From Echinostoma caproni (taxonomy: Eukaryota > Platyhelminthes > Trematoda > Plagiorchiida > Echinostomatidae), in the NCBI GenBank assembly GCA_900618425.1, contig UZAN01039482.1, positions 34,584-98,583 of the forward strand: DNA of 64,000 nucleotides, in the 5' to 3' direction. The translations under genes and the position numbers were made by a program. This document shows, in pieces, positions 23,545-36,249 of the stretch; positions within the stretch are counted from its first letter, which is position 1; the number at the start of each line of letters is the position of its first letter. The notes beneath the pieces are model-generated. The model was given only the letters and a program-made list of their open reading frames with translations. It did not search any database and was not told the origin of the DNA.

Positions 23545-24696
23545 CTTTAACAGAAAACGGGGCGGTTGTTACGGTTTGTTGAAACCAAGCCATATAACTT
23601 CACAAATCATACCTCTGCAAACAACTATATTTTGTGATCTGTCATGATAGAGCTGTCACCATGGTTCCCATTTTTAACCTTGTTCTCCCAAGCTTTCACT
23701 CAGCTGACCTTTGACCTTACCAGTGATGTTCTCGGGTCGAGGGTTTCCGGTTTTAAATTTGTGTCATTGCCCTGATCGAATTTCCACATTAATGTTTGTA
23801 CGCAGTTGAAGACACGATGTGAAACAGTTGAATTCAGCCTGTTGTGTGATGATGCTTGTTCTCGCATTTATTAAATCTCCCAAAGGAACTGGACAAATAA
23901 TATTTTTGTATTACGTCATGTTCTACTCATTGGCATTTTCCTTAATGGGCTATAATGTAAAGGCTGACATGCTATCATAGCCTGCTTTAAAAACCATCAA
24001 TTTGGTCCGTATATATGCTACTTCTATTAGGCCGGTTACTTAAAAGCCATTGAATACCAACGGGAAAATCAGTTGACCAAACACCTATTGATAAAATAAC
24101 TACTACTGTCATCAAGGAGCATGCAGTTGTCCACATATAAACTGAATCAATAACATTATGGTTACAATACATAAAAACATCATTCGTGCAATAAACCGAA
24201 CAACGCGAGTAGTACTACATTTTTAAATATATTCATTTCCGCTATTTTGTTATTATTTGGGAGAGTGACTTCACAAAACATACCGTTCAATTGCACCTAC
24301 CGAAAAAAAAATTCCTCAACTTTAGGCTTCTCGTGATCACCAAGTTAAGTGTCAAGTCCATGTGACCCCGAATCAGTCACGTCAGTTGATAATCTCTTCA
24401 GGTGTAAGATAGCTTGAACCGGAGCACCTAAGTGGCTGAAAGTTTCACGTGCTTGATGCACTATTTCGATAAAAGGACGTTTGGTCGATGCCCAGTGAAC
24501 TTAAATTGCTATTCAGTTGAACTGTAAGTGAATTTATTGATTCTCAAAAAAATACAATACCATCTTATTATTGCACGGAAAAGTTTCTAGGTGAATATGC
24601 ATACACGCTTAAAGAAATAGCGTTAGGAGTAAAACTTTTTGAATTGTGGGTCTCTGACAGATGAGTTGCAGCTGTATCTGATAAAGGTGATTAAAA

Positions 24697-24718
24697 ATAT
24701 ATATATATATATATATAT
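24697..24718. repeat. (AT)11 microsatellite
   Basis: Eleven uninterrupted AT units. Confidence 0.9.
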
Positions 24719-24787
24719 TGTGAGTACATTGCTTGAAAATTATATGTATTCTAGATTACCAGATCATATCAATTCGTGATAGGTGAT

Positions 24788-27404
24788 TTAAATTGGTACG
24801 ACCCTGCCTTTTGCTATGATTTGATCGAACCAGATAGTGCAACTGAATATCGTAAGTGCTTCTACATTGCGTTTTAGCAGGGTGTCTAGTGAATCAACTG
24901 ATACAGTCGGCTGTAATATACGGCATCGCAGTCTTCCTGATGTATGATACGGAGTTAATAATTCTTCGTAGGGTTTCATATACAAGTAAGCTGAATAAGC
25001 ATCTAATTGAATCGAATTTAGAGAACAAATAACGATTGACAAAAAATTAATTGGCAGCCGCTTTCCCCAAATAACTTTGGCCTAATCAAGTATTCGTAAA
25101 TGGAATCACTCTATTCCAACCATAGCAAATTTGGGATATTTTACCACAAATATCGTCCATTTGTTAAATCTTGAGCAATTACTAATTGAGCTGACATTTT
25201 CAAATGCACCTCGAGTTGTATGATGAAATTGATAAGTGAAAAGTTTTGTAAATCAAACCTATTACTTTTTCTTAAGGTGAAGTTTATATTTGAACGTTAC
25301 TTTTTATCAGTGAATGCTGTATCGTGAGGTTGCAGTTCAGGCACGCTCTATGTTATCCTCCATACACATACAGCAATTTTTAGGGTAAACTGTTGTCTTT
25401 AATTCCGACGGGTTTCAAAGGTGTGCATTTATAGGAACGAAACAAACAGTTTACATTTTTCCTACACTGTGAGATACCTCGGCAAACAATTGAGGAAAGA
25501 CCTTGCAGCATAACAAAATAAGCATTGCGCTAGCTGCAGCGTAGCGGTCAGTCGTTAAAGCGTTGATACAATGACTGTCCCATTGGTTTTGTTCAAAAAA
25601 ACATTCCTTTTCTTGTGAATAAGGAAGATGACGTCACGAGAATGGTGCATCAGGAGAAGTGAAAAAAGCGTGGGAGTGATTCAACTCCGGGAAAGTTGTC
25701 TGCGCCCGAACGGATCCAAAAGTTCCCTAGACACACTACGTTGAAACGGGTATTTAAATAGAACAAGTGTGTAAATTGTGCAAAAATTGTATTTTTTCGG
25801 TTGAGTCCTGCCAAAGTAAGCTGTATTTTCTTTTTTAGTGAATATCGTTCCGTTAATCAGGTTCATCACATCGTACCGGCTAACATTAATATTGCTTTTG
25901 GCACGCCCGATCTAAATATTAGTTTGTCTTCATTCTTTTTCGACACACTTTTCGACAACTTTGATTCAGTCGCTGTGTTGTTATATATGTTTTCCCCTCG
26001 TGTATACACATCTCGTTCAAAAAGAGATTCCGTGGGGTATCAGTTCACTCCGTGTCATCCTTGTTAACCAGCCGGAAATTATTTGCATGTAAAAACCGGC
26101 CGGCATGGCACCTCAGATCAATAAACTATGTTCAGTTTCATATGAAATGTCCTGTCCTACAACGGGTGCCATAAAACGGAAAAAACTGTTCCCCGGATAA
26201 CTTGGTAAATCGTAAAGACACGGTTCCCTACACGGACATTTCGTTTCTGGTTAACAATGCTAGCTCTTGAATGTGTGGGCATCTTAACTATTGCATTATT
26301 ACTTTCTTTGATGTGCTATATGGTCCGTACCTTCAACGGCACAGATTGTTATCATCTCTTGTACGGGTGTTACCTTTCTAGCTTTCTCCTTTTCCTGTAT
26401 AGAGATGAAATGTCACAACTTTCCTGCCTAAAATTAAACTCATCTCTTGGCAAGTGTTTGATACGCGAGTAGTCGTGACAATGCTCACGAACGCCAATAC
26501 TGTTTAATTCAACATTGTGCTTGGTCTGCATTCCGTTTTGCGATTATTTATTTCGATAACCGTGTTAATGTTCCTTTTAGCGTAAAAAATGGCTCCCATT
26601 ACCAAAACAATTTTAGTAACCAGCCAGAACTTCCTGGTAATAGTGACATCGGGGTTACCATGATTTGTTCTCTCAAATACCTCAAATTTACTTTATTGGA
26701 CAACACTCCTGCGTAGCCATCTCAATAAATGTATTTCTCATCCGCATATTCTTACCAGATATGCATTTCTTCTTTCACATACTGCACTCATCAAAGTTTT
26801 ATCATCAGCCACCTTGACCGCATCTATGTAAATCAGAAAACTATTATTAAGGACATTACAAACCAACCGTACTCTCATTGGTTTTGACTGCATGGACCTC
26901 TTCTCTCTTTCGGTAGTTCCTTTCGACTTTAGTCTCTGTAGCTCACCGAAAATGCTAAGAAATCAGCCCAACGGCCGCATAAAGCCTGCTGTCTTGTTTA
27001 GGCTTGATTTGGATTGAAAGTGAAAGAACGAACTGTAGTAAAATTACCAGTATTCCGCTCTGTCTTTTACTTCAGTTAATTATCTAAAACATGTGTTTTG
27101 GCCGCCATTCTCATCATATTTTGTACTGGGAACTATGAACATACGCCTCGAAGGGAAAATATCAGCGCCTGATCGAGCTTACGATCGCATGAGGTTTCCA
27201 TCATAATGGTAACAAATCACATGTTTTAAATGGATCACAACTTCCGGACTTTATTTTCCTCCATTCGTTTGAAGTTCATTCACCTTCGACCGTTTTATAA
27301 TTGTAGTTCAGATGCTGTCAGCAATGTGATGCACCCTGGATACTGACAGGTAAAACACATCTCACCGGGCTTGTCCGTGATTACATGGTTAAGCCCATAA
27401 CATT
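24788..27404 (-). CDS. Multi-exon gene, unrecognised product (candidate exons)
   Basis: Candidate minus-strand exons: 27404-27366 (donor GTGAGA), 26935-26756 (acceptor GAGCTACAG, donor GTAAGA, exactly 60 codons, phase 0 to 0), 26427-26374 (acceptor TTTAATTTTAG, donor GTAACA) and a possible terminal exon 24990-24788 (acceptor GCTTATTCAG, stop TAA). The 180-base exon is the best supported. It encodes RLKSKGTTEREKRSMQSK, then CNVLNNSFLIYIDAV and ADDKTLMSAVCERRNAYL. Phases do not join directly between the listed exons, so others are missing or more than one gene is involved. The ADDK string resembles a reverse-transcriptase motif only superficially; the spacing to FLIYID is wrong. Family unknown. 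Confidence 0.45.
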
Positions 27405-27791
27405 CTACCAATCATATTGACCACAAAATGGTTTTGCAGATGAATTATTTTTTGAACCGTTTTAATGAACTAATTACTCAGTCTACGGTGGACGTTACCA
27501 GTGCCTGTGAATGATAGAACAACAGCTCATAAAATCCACCGACCTAAAACACAAGATCTAAAATAAACCACGTTGTTACATCTGGTCATGGTGTTTTATT
27601 CAGAAACAAACTTGACATACATTTGATCGTAAATGATAAGCAGGTATTTGTTCCTTGAAATCCCATAATGTGACGTTTGTATTTGAGTAGTATTCAAAAT
27701 GTATATATCCCCATAGTAAGGTTTAGCCTTCTGTGTTGATCCTAGCCTACGAAATGACGCACACCACGGAGCGACACGTTACAGTTTTAAG

Positions 27792-27836
27792 ACAACTGTG
27801 ATCAATTAGGCTTCCCATGTGACGTCAGCAAGATAC
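27792..27836 (+). CDS. Candidate short internal exon
   Basis: A 45-base block lies between an AGTTTTAAG acceptor and a GTAAGT donor, phase 1 to 1. It encodes NCDQLGFPCDVSKI. The donor is strong, the length is small, and no adjoining plus-strand exon was found nearby. Confidence 0.3.
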
Positions 27837-28349
27837 GTAAGTGTCACAGCATCTGGATTACAAACCATAGGCCGATTGTACCAACCAATCAGAAACCGTG
27901 CGGCCGAAACGGAATCTGAACAACACCATAAAAGCTAGCATGTGATTGACAGACGCTTAGATGACCAAATAAACGTGTTTTGTTCGTATTATTTAATCCC
28001 CTTGGTTATTTTTAATAAAAAGCTGCTATTCCTGTGGCACTTTCCTTGCGTCTCGGTTACATGGGATACTTTCGTGCTAGTACCAGTGTAATCCAGTGCT
28101 TACGTTGCGCCCGTGACTTCTGATACGTGTTTTCTAATTCGTGATTTGTATTCCGTGATCAGTGCGTACTGTTATCACTAAAATTGCCACAAATACCACA
28201 ATTCCATACGTCTGTACCAATTATGTTGCTCACTGCCTTGGTGTGACTAGAGCTTAAGAACGAAATGCTTTGGTAAAATGCGATTGGTTCACCTCGGTAA
28301 GCAACTAACCAGAGAAGATCTGAACATATAAACACGACAATGTGGGTTA

Positions 28350-30440
28350 ATATCGAAGAGTGAAGAATGTTATGATTATTGATAGTTCACATTTGACTAC
28401 GACCAGCATTGCATCAACTCTAGTCATACCATATCGCATAATGTGTTATGTCTGCGGTGACAGAATCTGTTTGAATGGTCAGCAATTGAGAGACCTTAGT
28501 AGACTGATGGTAAAACGTGTGAACCACTCCCCGTAGAACAAACCATATGCAAATAATTCTAACAGCCAAGAAATATACTGGTAATCCTCAAGCATAACGA
28601 TGTAGATTATCTGACAATCTCATTTTCCTGAAGTTTTCTTGTTTGATGTTCATTCACAATGAGTACATTGCAATGCATGTTCGGTAGTAGATCGGATCCT
28701 TTTGCACCCAAAAGCTACACATGATATTTTGATGTTTGAGGAATGAAAGTCTTATTTGCGCATCTTACATAAAACAACGATGTGCAGTTTTCGCTACTGC
28801 ACATGCTCTCAGATATGTTGTCAAAAACTTTGTTCTGGATGCATGACGGCCGGTATTTGTTTGTTGAGTGATCGGCTGGCATCTGATGTTATCCGCAAAA
28901 AGGGGAGATATCCTACTTTGTTGGTGTGCAAAGCAATATGAAGTGATATAAAAGGGTTATGCTTTAATTTCCTGAGTGTTCAAAGTACTTCTTGTTATCA
29001 CTGCAGCTTCAACAACCATTCCATACCTATGTAAGCGAGAAACTAGATTTTTCATCTGTTGTTCTTAGACAAAAATTCATTTGCGGGCTTCATATTGCAG
29101 GATAATGTAAGAAAGACATCGATGAAAGCCTAATTGATGTGGATTATAGAATACTGTTTGCTAGGCAATGATGAAAAAATACTGGTTGTAACTCCCTAAT
29201 GAAGAAGAACAAAATGAATCGGACAGCATGAAAAACGAACGGATTTGTGGATTGGTAGCAACCCTCAACTACATAGGTACAACAAAAATAAGCTTTTTGA
29301 AAAGAGATACCAGTTCAGGATGACCCATGCATATTTAACGCAAAGTAATCCATGAGTAGCAACCTAATTGGATTGATGCGGTTAGAAAAATAACACAGTC
29401 TTTCATCTAATAAATTCAATGAAAGACAGTAAGCTTTCATGAATGCATCATTTTCAAACTTTTCAATAAAAACACATGTAAGTGAATGAGCAGTTGCCAG
29501 CTGTTTCCTTCAGTGGTCAATGTACCGCTGAATGGGGATGATCAGCACACTGGAAAATATATTTCAAAACAATGATCTTCTCATAGGGACTGCGTAGTAA
29601 TTTGTGCGCAACAAACGTAGGCCAACGGTTTGTGTAACCAAGTTGATGTTTTTAATTTTTTTAAGGATGAAACAAGGTTTAATTTGATGATCTTTAGGCT
29701 GGTTTTAGCGTGGTTTTCGTCTCCATAGTTCTAGGGCTCTTCCAGTTACACCACAAGTTACTTGTTTCAGCAATCATCACTTAATCTTAGTCATGATCCT
29801 GTTTAACAAAGTATCACGGCCGCCCGTGTCAGATCCAACCTACCCGAAAGCTGGAGTATGCCAGACCGTATGAAATCAAACCAAGCAACACCTTATACGC
29901 TTTATTTTATTTACAGATGTCTCATTAAGATAATATGAATTGGCCATACCGGAAGATAACCAAAAACCAACAAATATTTATGTATGGTGTTTCAATGAAC
30001 AACGATAAATTGCACTAAGTGTTTAGCGAAATCCTTTGCATAGGACGACTTTTGGTGGATATTCTTAAATGTTTCATCTCGTGCTTCAATGACCGTATTG
30101 TTCTATTTGCGACACTACTTGAGTGGTTGTAAAACGTTCAAAACATTATTTTTAATGAAGTTACTCTCTCGTTTATTGCAACAACGAGAAAAAGAACGAG
30201 TACATCAAGTCACCATTGAATTTGGGATAAATTTTGGAGTACGTAGGTTTACGGTGAGTTGCCCCCAAATCATCGGAACATCTTCAGTCGCTGAATGCGG
30301 AATTAGTAGTAAGTTCTCTGACATAGTATGAAAAAAGAAACTGTGCTATAGTGAGGCAGGTTAAGATCCCTGGGTTCACAGAAAAGTACGTTGAAAGTAT
30401 ACCGTGGTAATGTGAGACTTCATTATGATCAGCCAGATAG
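28350..30440. other. AT-rich stretch without recognisable features
   Basis: No supported exon, RNA gene or repeat was seen. Confidence 0.35.
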
Positions 30441-30450
30441 TAACGTACAG

Positions 30451-30500
30451 TGTGGCAATTACCGTATTTCACAACTATTGTTGAAAGCATATTCATCAAA
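30451..30500 (+). CDS. Candidate short internal exon
   Basis: A 50-base open block ends at a GTAAGT donor after ATCAAA. It encodes WQLPYFTTIVESIFIK in phase 1 to 0. The donor is strong; the acceptor (GTACAG) lacks a pyrimidine tract. Confidence 0.3.
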
Positions 30501-31239
30501 GTAAGTCTGTCGAGGGAACTAAAATCATTGCTGTACCAAAGAAATAAAACGTGGACAGTCTTGTACTCTCCATGCACTATGAACGTGACGGGGTGTATCA
30601 GTCATGCAGCAGCGTCCGGTAACACTACTTGCTCATGAACTGGTATCAGTTATTGCTCAAAGCCTCAGTAGCAATCTAGGAAATGATACATCAACCAGCC
30701 GGCATTTTGTTGACCATCGCTTGCCAGATATAAGTGGAATGAAATCGTTATTCAACTTGACTTGCATCTCATTGATACCCACAACAATGCATACATAATC
30801 AATTACCTGATCATGATGGAGCGCAGTACATGTAAAACGGCACCGAACGAACAAATATTCATGGGATTTATATACAAAAGTCCTACAATGATGACATAAT
30901 ACCACTAAACGAGAAAACCAGAACTGCAGTTTGGTATTGATAATGCACTTAAGAAGTGTAAACTTTAAACAACCGATAATTAAATCATGGTTCCTAATCG
31001 TTAGAAAATCATAGAACCCATTACGCCTTTAGGAGATCAGAATTGTTTGGTGCTTTTGAGCTTGATGTCGATCAGTTAGGAAGTGTAATGTTTGATACGT
31101 ACACGATAACCACTCAGAACTATCCACACTTGCAGTTTATTTCTTATGATTTATTTGTGAGGTATTTATCTTTTTTCTCCATCAATGCACAAGAGAGTAT
31201 TTGTGAGTATTTTCTCATCTCCTTTCCGATAAATTGCAG

Positions 31240-31354
31240 TATGTCCATTATTCTGCAAAATTTATGGGCGTATAATGAAACATTGTCACTAGTGTTAGGC
31301 AAACTGAAGTCGAGGTTTGAACAAACGAATACATTATTGCAGAAAGAAGAATGA
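31240..31354 (+). CDS. Candidate terminal exon with helical C-terminus
   Basis: An excellent acceptor (CTCATCTCCTTTCCGATAAATTGCAG region) is followed by an open block encoding LQNLWAYNETLSLVLGKLKS and ending in a coiled-coil-like KSRFEQTNTLLQKEE before TGA. The entry phase is 2. No AATAAA is evident within about 150 bases, so the end is less certain. Confidence 0.4.
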
Positions 31355-33610
31355 TGATATCATGCAAATTCGATTAGATGAGAAGTTCTGAAAATGTTTT
31401 GCAGTTTTATGTCAACTCCTGACAGATGGTCATTTCAATTAACCACCTCAATGCTTTTAACTTTTCATTGATTTCTCCAAGAGCCAATTATTGGCGAAAT
31501 ATACTAATTCCTAAATTGAATGGTATATTTTGTGTGCCTAAAGCCTCCAAATTTGTTGTTGCAGCTGGTCACTCATTTTGATAGTGACAATGTCAGTTTC
31601 AATTTGTATATTGATATGGTAAAGAAACTCGCTGATATCGTAGATGAAATATTTAGAATACCATTCCCTTTTCGTTCTAGCTAATGATTTTTTTATGATA
31701 AACATTATATCATATTAGTTGATTAAACACATGACGCTTTAAATTCATTTCCAGCTTTTGAGTGCTCACATGTTGCTATGCAGCTACTTACAGTTTCGTC
31801 AATTATGTATAAGCATTTTCGTTCATATTGCAAGACCAATAGTTTATCTACAACTGGTTTCATTTGGTAGACAGACCTAGTTAGAAATTGATCATCGCTT
31901 ATTCTGAAGTAGTTATTTCCCTACCGCTCAGTGTATTTTTGTTGGTGCTCAAGGGTTGTTCAGCCGCCATTAAATCATTATACCTCAAAAAATCAAACAG
32001 CGTTTTGAAAAGGAAGTCCGTGTTGTATAATCTGTTACATAGATTTTATTGACTTTGGATCTACAGGTCTTCAGGGGACAGTAATTCAAATCCCAATGTG
32101 GGTTCTACACAAGTTAAAATGTTTAATTCTTCTGTTGCCAGTTCAGTTAGCATTCCACGAACTATGCTTTTCTGGAATCCAGTTGTCATATTAATGATCA
32201 CTTTATCAATCTGAATGGAAATTTACACAAATACTTGTTTGCATTAATGTTGATGTAAACAAAACACATTGTCCCCATCTGGCTTTGCTAGGGTATTCTG
32301 ACTTCAGCAAAACCCTTTTTCTTCGATCTGATATAAAGAGCAGCAGTACCATGACTTCTTCACCCTGGTTATCACATTGGTAAGCTATTTGCTCTGGCAC
32401 ATTTGACGTTGATACTGATGCGAATCAATGGGTGATTGAATTTGGTATCGAGCGAAAGTCGCACAACTTGATTAATAAATAACGGCGTGCACTAATTGTT
32501 TCTATCAATGATAAAACTTCCGTTGATCACTTAATTGTGTCGCTAATTATATGTTGAACTCGAAACCAACCAGTAGGAAATGTTGAAAATATGTACCATA
32601 GCATTACACAAATTCGATACTTTGCTTCTCACGCAATCATCATAATAGTTATCGAGATGAACTTACGCTAAGTGAAGCAATGATCTCCATCATTTGCTTT
32701 ATCCTACCGGTACTTTGTGAATTTGAATGTCCTCTGTGTATTTAAGTTTGTGTATGTTGCAAGATTTATTATGTTTGATTTCCCATTCCACTCACAAATT
32801 CATTTTACACTGAATAGTCATTAGACCTCGCAGTCTTCCCCATAAGTAACTGTTTCCCACATTTGCATACATCGGATCACTTGTCAGATACAGCGGAAGA
32901 TTTACATATTTTGGAAGTTTGTTATGAAGTACGTTCATTTTTAACCATTGGAATACCTGTGGTTGTTAGACTCGATAAAATCCATCCAAAGCAATCACAC
33001 GTTTCAGAGACTGCGGTCACCTTGGTATTGATTTGTCGTTGATTGTCATCGAGCCGCATAGAATTCCCTATTAGATTTGCTATATAAAAAGAGTATGACT
33101 ATCGCGGAATGTGCTTACAAGTTAATTTTTTGGAGTCAAAATCACAGATTTCGCATCGCAGTTGGTGGATTTAAGTTAGCGTGATATGTCTGCACCTATC
33201 TGTGATTTATCGAACCGGTCAATCGGACATCAAATTCTTGGTTCGGCGAGCTCAGGTGTTAGTGAGACCGACGATTATAGACACTGATTAATATGGCTGA
33301 ATGGATTAACTCCTGAAACTCCTGAGGTCTACTCATTTCTTTTCACCTTGGCTTATTTTCGGAATTTTCAATCTTTACCTCAAAGGTGTTTGCTCAATCC
33401 TTCTGCTTTTTCCTCAACACTGTAGGGCGAAAAGTAGGTTCTAGGATTGCCTAAAGCGTAAGCTTATAATTGAGAAAAGTAAGAATAAACTAGGTACGAA
33501 TTAGGCAAATAATAATGCCTCTGCATTTGAAGGTAATCCGCTGTTGTCCGCGGAACATTGCACCAGATTATTGTTCTTTGCAAAAAGGACATGCAGTGGC
33601 ATACCTGTAG

Positions 33611-33783
33611 AAACACAGACTGAATCTCAGTACAAATCTCTGAAATATTCGCTGTCACTTTGGGTTTGTGGAAACATAGAGGGTTATGCACAAGGCCACT
33701 TCAGCTGGAATTATCAGTTTGTCCCTGATTGTCCACACTCTGGAATTTTCATTCGCAATGGCGAATATTGGTCTGCATTCTAA
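33611..33783 (+). CDS. Candidate terminal exon, Trp/Tyr/Cys-rich
   Basis: An acceptor (CATACCTGTAG) leads into 56 codons ending in TAA, entry phase 1. The peptide contains SLWVCGNIEGYAQGHFSWNY and DCPHSGIFIRNGEYWSAF, a composition more like a folded, perhaps extracellular, domain than random AT-rich DNA. No poly(A) signal was seen close by. The opposite strand is also partly open. Family unknown. Confidence 0.42.
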
Positions 33784-34280
33784 CTGCATAGTTTTTCGCT
33801 TGAGACAATCGTTGATGCTTTCCATTTTCTTCTTGAATATTTTTACAGCAGCGAGAAGCTCGTTCATTTATTGCTCTTATCCGTTGTTCCTTTGCATTAC
33901 CCAGATCTACAGATCACAAAATATTACGAGATTTCCATCGTTTCTTTATTCTCCTTCTGTCTAAGTGAACGTGACTTTACGTGCCAGTATATAATATTTG
34001 AAAAAGCTTTTGAAGTCAGATGCTCTTTGAGTGTCTATTTTGACACCTTGCTTTCTTCGCTACACGTATGAGTAATTTGAATGCTCCTATCACGGTAAAA
34101 CATCATATATTGGCTGATGGTGTGGTGCTCCGTCGGTTGGCCAAACTGTTTTTGATGTTCCTAATAACGTATCTCACTCTATGGTATCCCACTGGAAAAA
34201 ATAGTTTTAATGTATTTAAAACTCCTTTGGCGAAATAAAAACCGTGAAACCTTTTTTCTGTTTGGCAGATTTGAAGTTTC

Positions 34281-35278
34281 NNNNNNNNNNNNNNNNNNNN
34301 NNNNNNNNNNNNNNNNNNNNNNNNNNNNNNNNNNNNNNNNNNNNNNNNNNNNNNNNNNNNNNNNNNNNNNNNNNNNNNNNNNNNNNNNNNNNNNNNNNNN
34401 NNNNNNNNNNNNNNNNNNNNNNNNNNNNNNNNNNNNNNNNNNNNNNNNNNNNNNNNNNNNNNNNNNNNNNNNNNNNNNNNNNNNNNNNNNNNNNNNNNNN
34501 NNNNNNNNNNNNNNNNNNNNNNNNNNNNNNNNNNNNNNNNNNNNNNNNNNNNNNNNNNNNNNNNNNNNNNNNNNNNNNNNNNNNNNNNNNNNNNNNNNNN
34601 NNNNNNNNNNNNNNNNNNNNNNNNNNNNNNNNNNNNNNNNNNNNNNNNNNNNNNNNNNNNNNNNNNNNNNNNNNNNNNNNNNNNNNNNNNNNNNNNNNNN
34701 NNNNNNNNNNNNNNNNNNNNNNNNNNNNNNNNNNNNNNNNNNNNNNNNNNNNNNNNNNNNNNNNNNNNNNNNNNNNNNNNNNNNNNNNNNNNNNNNNNNN
34801 NNNNNNNNNNNNNNNNNNNNNNNNNNNNNNNNNNNNNNNNNNNNNNNNNNNNNNNNNNNNNNNNNNNNNNNNNNNNNNNNNNNNNNNNNNNNNNNNNNNN
34901 NNNNNNNNNNNNNNNNNNNNNNNNNNNNNNNNNNNNNNNNNNNNNNNNNNNNNNNNNNNNNNNNNNNNNNNNNNNNNNNNNNNNNNNNNNNNNNNNNNNN
35001 NNNNNNNNNNNNNNNNNNNNNNNNNNNNNNNNNNNNNNNNNNNNNNNNNNNNNNNNNNNNNNNNNNNNNNNNNNNNNNNNNNNNNNNNNNNNNNNNNNNN
35101 NNNNNNNNNNNNNNNNNNNNNNNNNNNNNNNNNNNNNNNNNNNNNNNNNNNNNNNNNNNNNNNNNNNNNNNNNNNNNNNNNNNNNNNNNNNNNNNNNNNN
35201 NNNNNNNNNNNNNNNNNNNNNNNNNNNNNNNNNNNNNNNNNNNNNNNNNNNNNNNNNNNNNNNNNNNNNNNNNNNNNN
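34281..35278. other. Assembly gap (998 N)
   Basis: A run of N. Open frames spanning it are meaningless. A plus-strand exon lies only 98 bases to its right, so coding sequence may be hidden in the gap. Confidence 0.99.
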
Positions 35279-35375
35279 ACCGTTAGGCTAACTCACTGCT
35301 TAAGACTTTTTCATTTCACATCGGCTCACTTTCTATTAACTTAATCACGTTTTCTTAAATAAAATACATTTCCAG

Positions 35376-35538
35376 TCATTCAAAGTGACGTTTTCGGAAG
35401 CGACAATATGCAATCTGTTCAACTCTAGTAATACTGTCACTAAGATTCCAGTGATTGAATGGGGTGCAATGAATTATGCATATGCAATGAGATCGAAATT
35501 ATGTTCAAACGAGCCATTCGACGATATTCTGTTACTAG
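35376..35538 (+). CDS. Candidate internal exon, possibly DEG/ENaC-like
   Basis: A pyrimidine-rich acceptor (ACATTTCCAG) is followed by 54 codons and a donor (ACTAG|GTGTTA), phase 0 to 1. The peptide begins SFKVTFSEATICNLF and later has IPVIEWGAMNYAYAM. FSEATICN lines up with the post-TM1 motif FPAVTICN of DEG/ENaC channels, including the F, T, I, C and N positions. The rest shows no clear family features, and the preceding exon would lie in the N gap. The exon is fairly likely; the channel assignment is only a hypothesis. Confidence 0.42.
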
Positions 35539-35890
35539 GTGTTAGAGCGTGCCAAAGATTGCGAGTCATTCCAGTGATGATGCGTGACGTCTTACTGTAA
35601 ATTGCTAAGACCAAAAGAGATGTGTAAAACACACCCGATGGTTGCAGAAACATAAAAGGATGCACAGATTGCGGTCCGCCATAAAAATAAGGCTGTCTTT
35701 AAACAAATCCTGTTTGCCTACGAACAGTTTGCATAGATAAATGCATACTGTTGGGAACGAACTGTCTACCAGCTGGGGAAATACGCCGGTAAGCCAAACC
35801 ACTGAACCGCTTTGAATGCGCAATTTCCAAACAGGCAGTTCATTTGTTGTCTTATCCATTATCCCAACACAAGTGTGTACATGCGTTTGG

Positions 35891-36238
35891 ATCCGCATGA
35901 TTATCAATCAAGGAATGTATCGTAGATGTGGTAACCGTGACGTTTGTATGGGGCGATTGTTCCAAACCTCATCTTTCACAGCAATATTCCTAATTTTCCT
36001 CTACGACTGTTGGAACGGATACAAACTTTGTTATCTGGAAAAGTCACGTAGTACTTCGGAACTTAGAACTGAAAATAATAAAATGTTTGGTGTAATGCAG
36101 CACAAAAGTTCATTTGCAGTAAACGATAGGTCCTTCGTGAGAGTGCTTTTTCTGGTCGTGTATAGTCTTTTAAATAGCTTGTTTTGCTCCTTTCAACGCG
36201 AAGTGATTATGTCGTTCAATGACATTCTGTCATCATAA
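35891..36238 (+). CDS. Possible coding block, unrecognised
   Basis: A long open frame for this AT-rich region, with mixed composition (LRTENNKMFGVMQHKSSFAV, then a hydrophobic segment around VRVLFLVVYSLLNSLF) and a TAA stop at 36236. No clear acceptor or poly(A) signal marks its ends. It may be a terminal exon or chance. Confidence 0.22.
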   Translation: MRMIINQGMYRRCGNRDVCMGRLFQTSSFTAIFLIFLYDCWNGYKLCYLEKSRSTSELRTENNKMFGVMQHKSSFAVNDRSFVRVLFLVVYSLLNSLFCSFQREVIMSFNDILSS

Positions 36239-36249
36239 ATAATTCGAAA

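Noticed and set aside
26756..26935. Reverse-transcriptase reading of FLIYID and ADDK
   Set aside because: The distance between the two strings is far too short for RT motifs, and the block has clean splice sites, so it was called a host exon instead.
34210..35344. Two open frames of 358 and 366 codons
   Set aside because: They consist almost entirely of the N gap; there is no sequence evidence.
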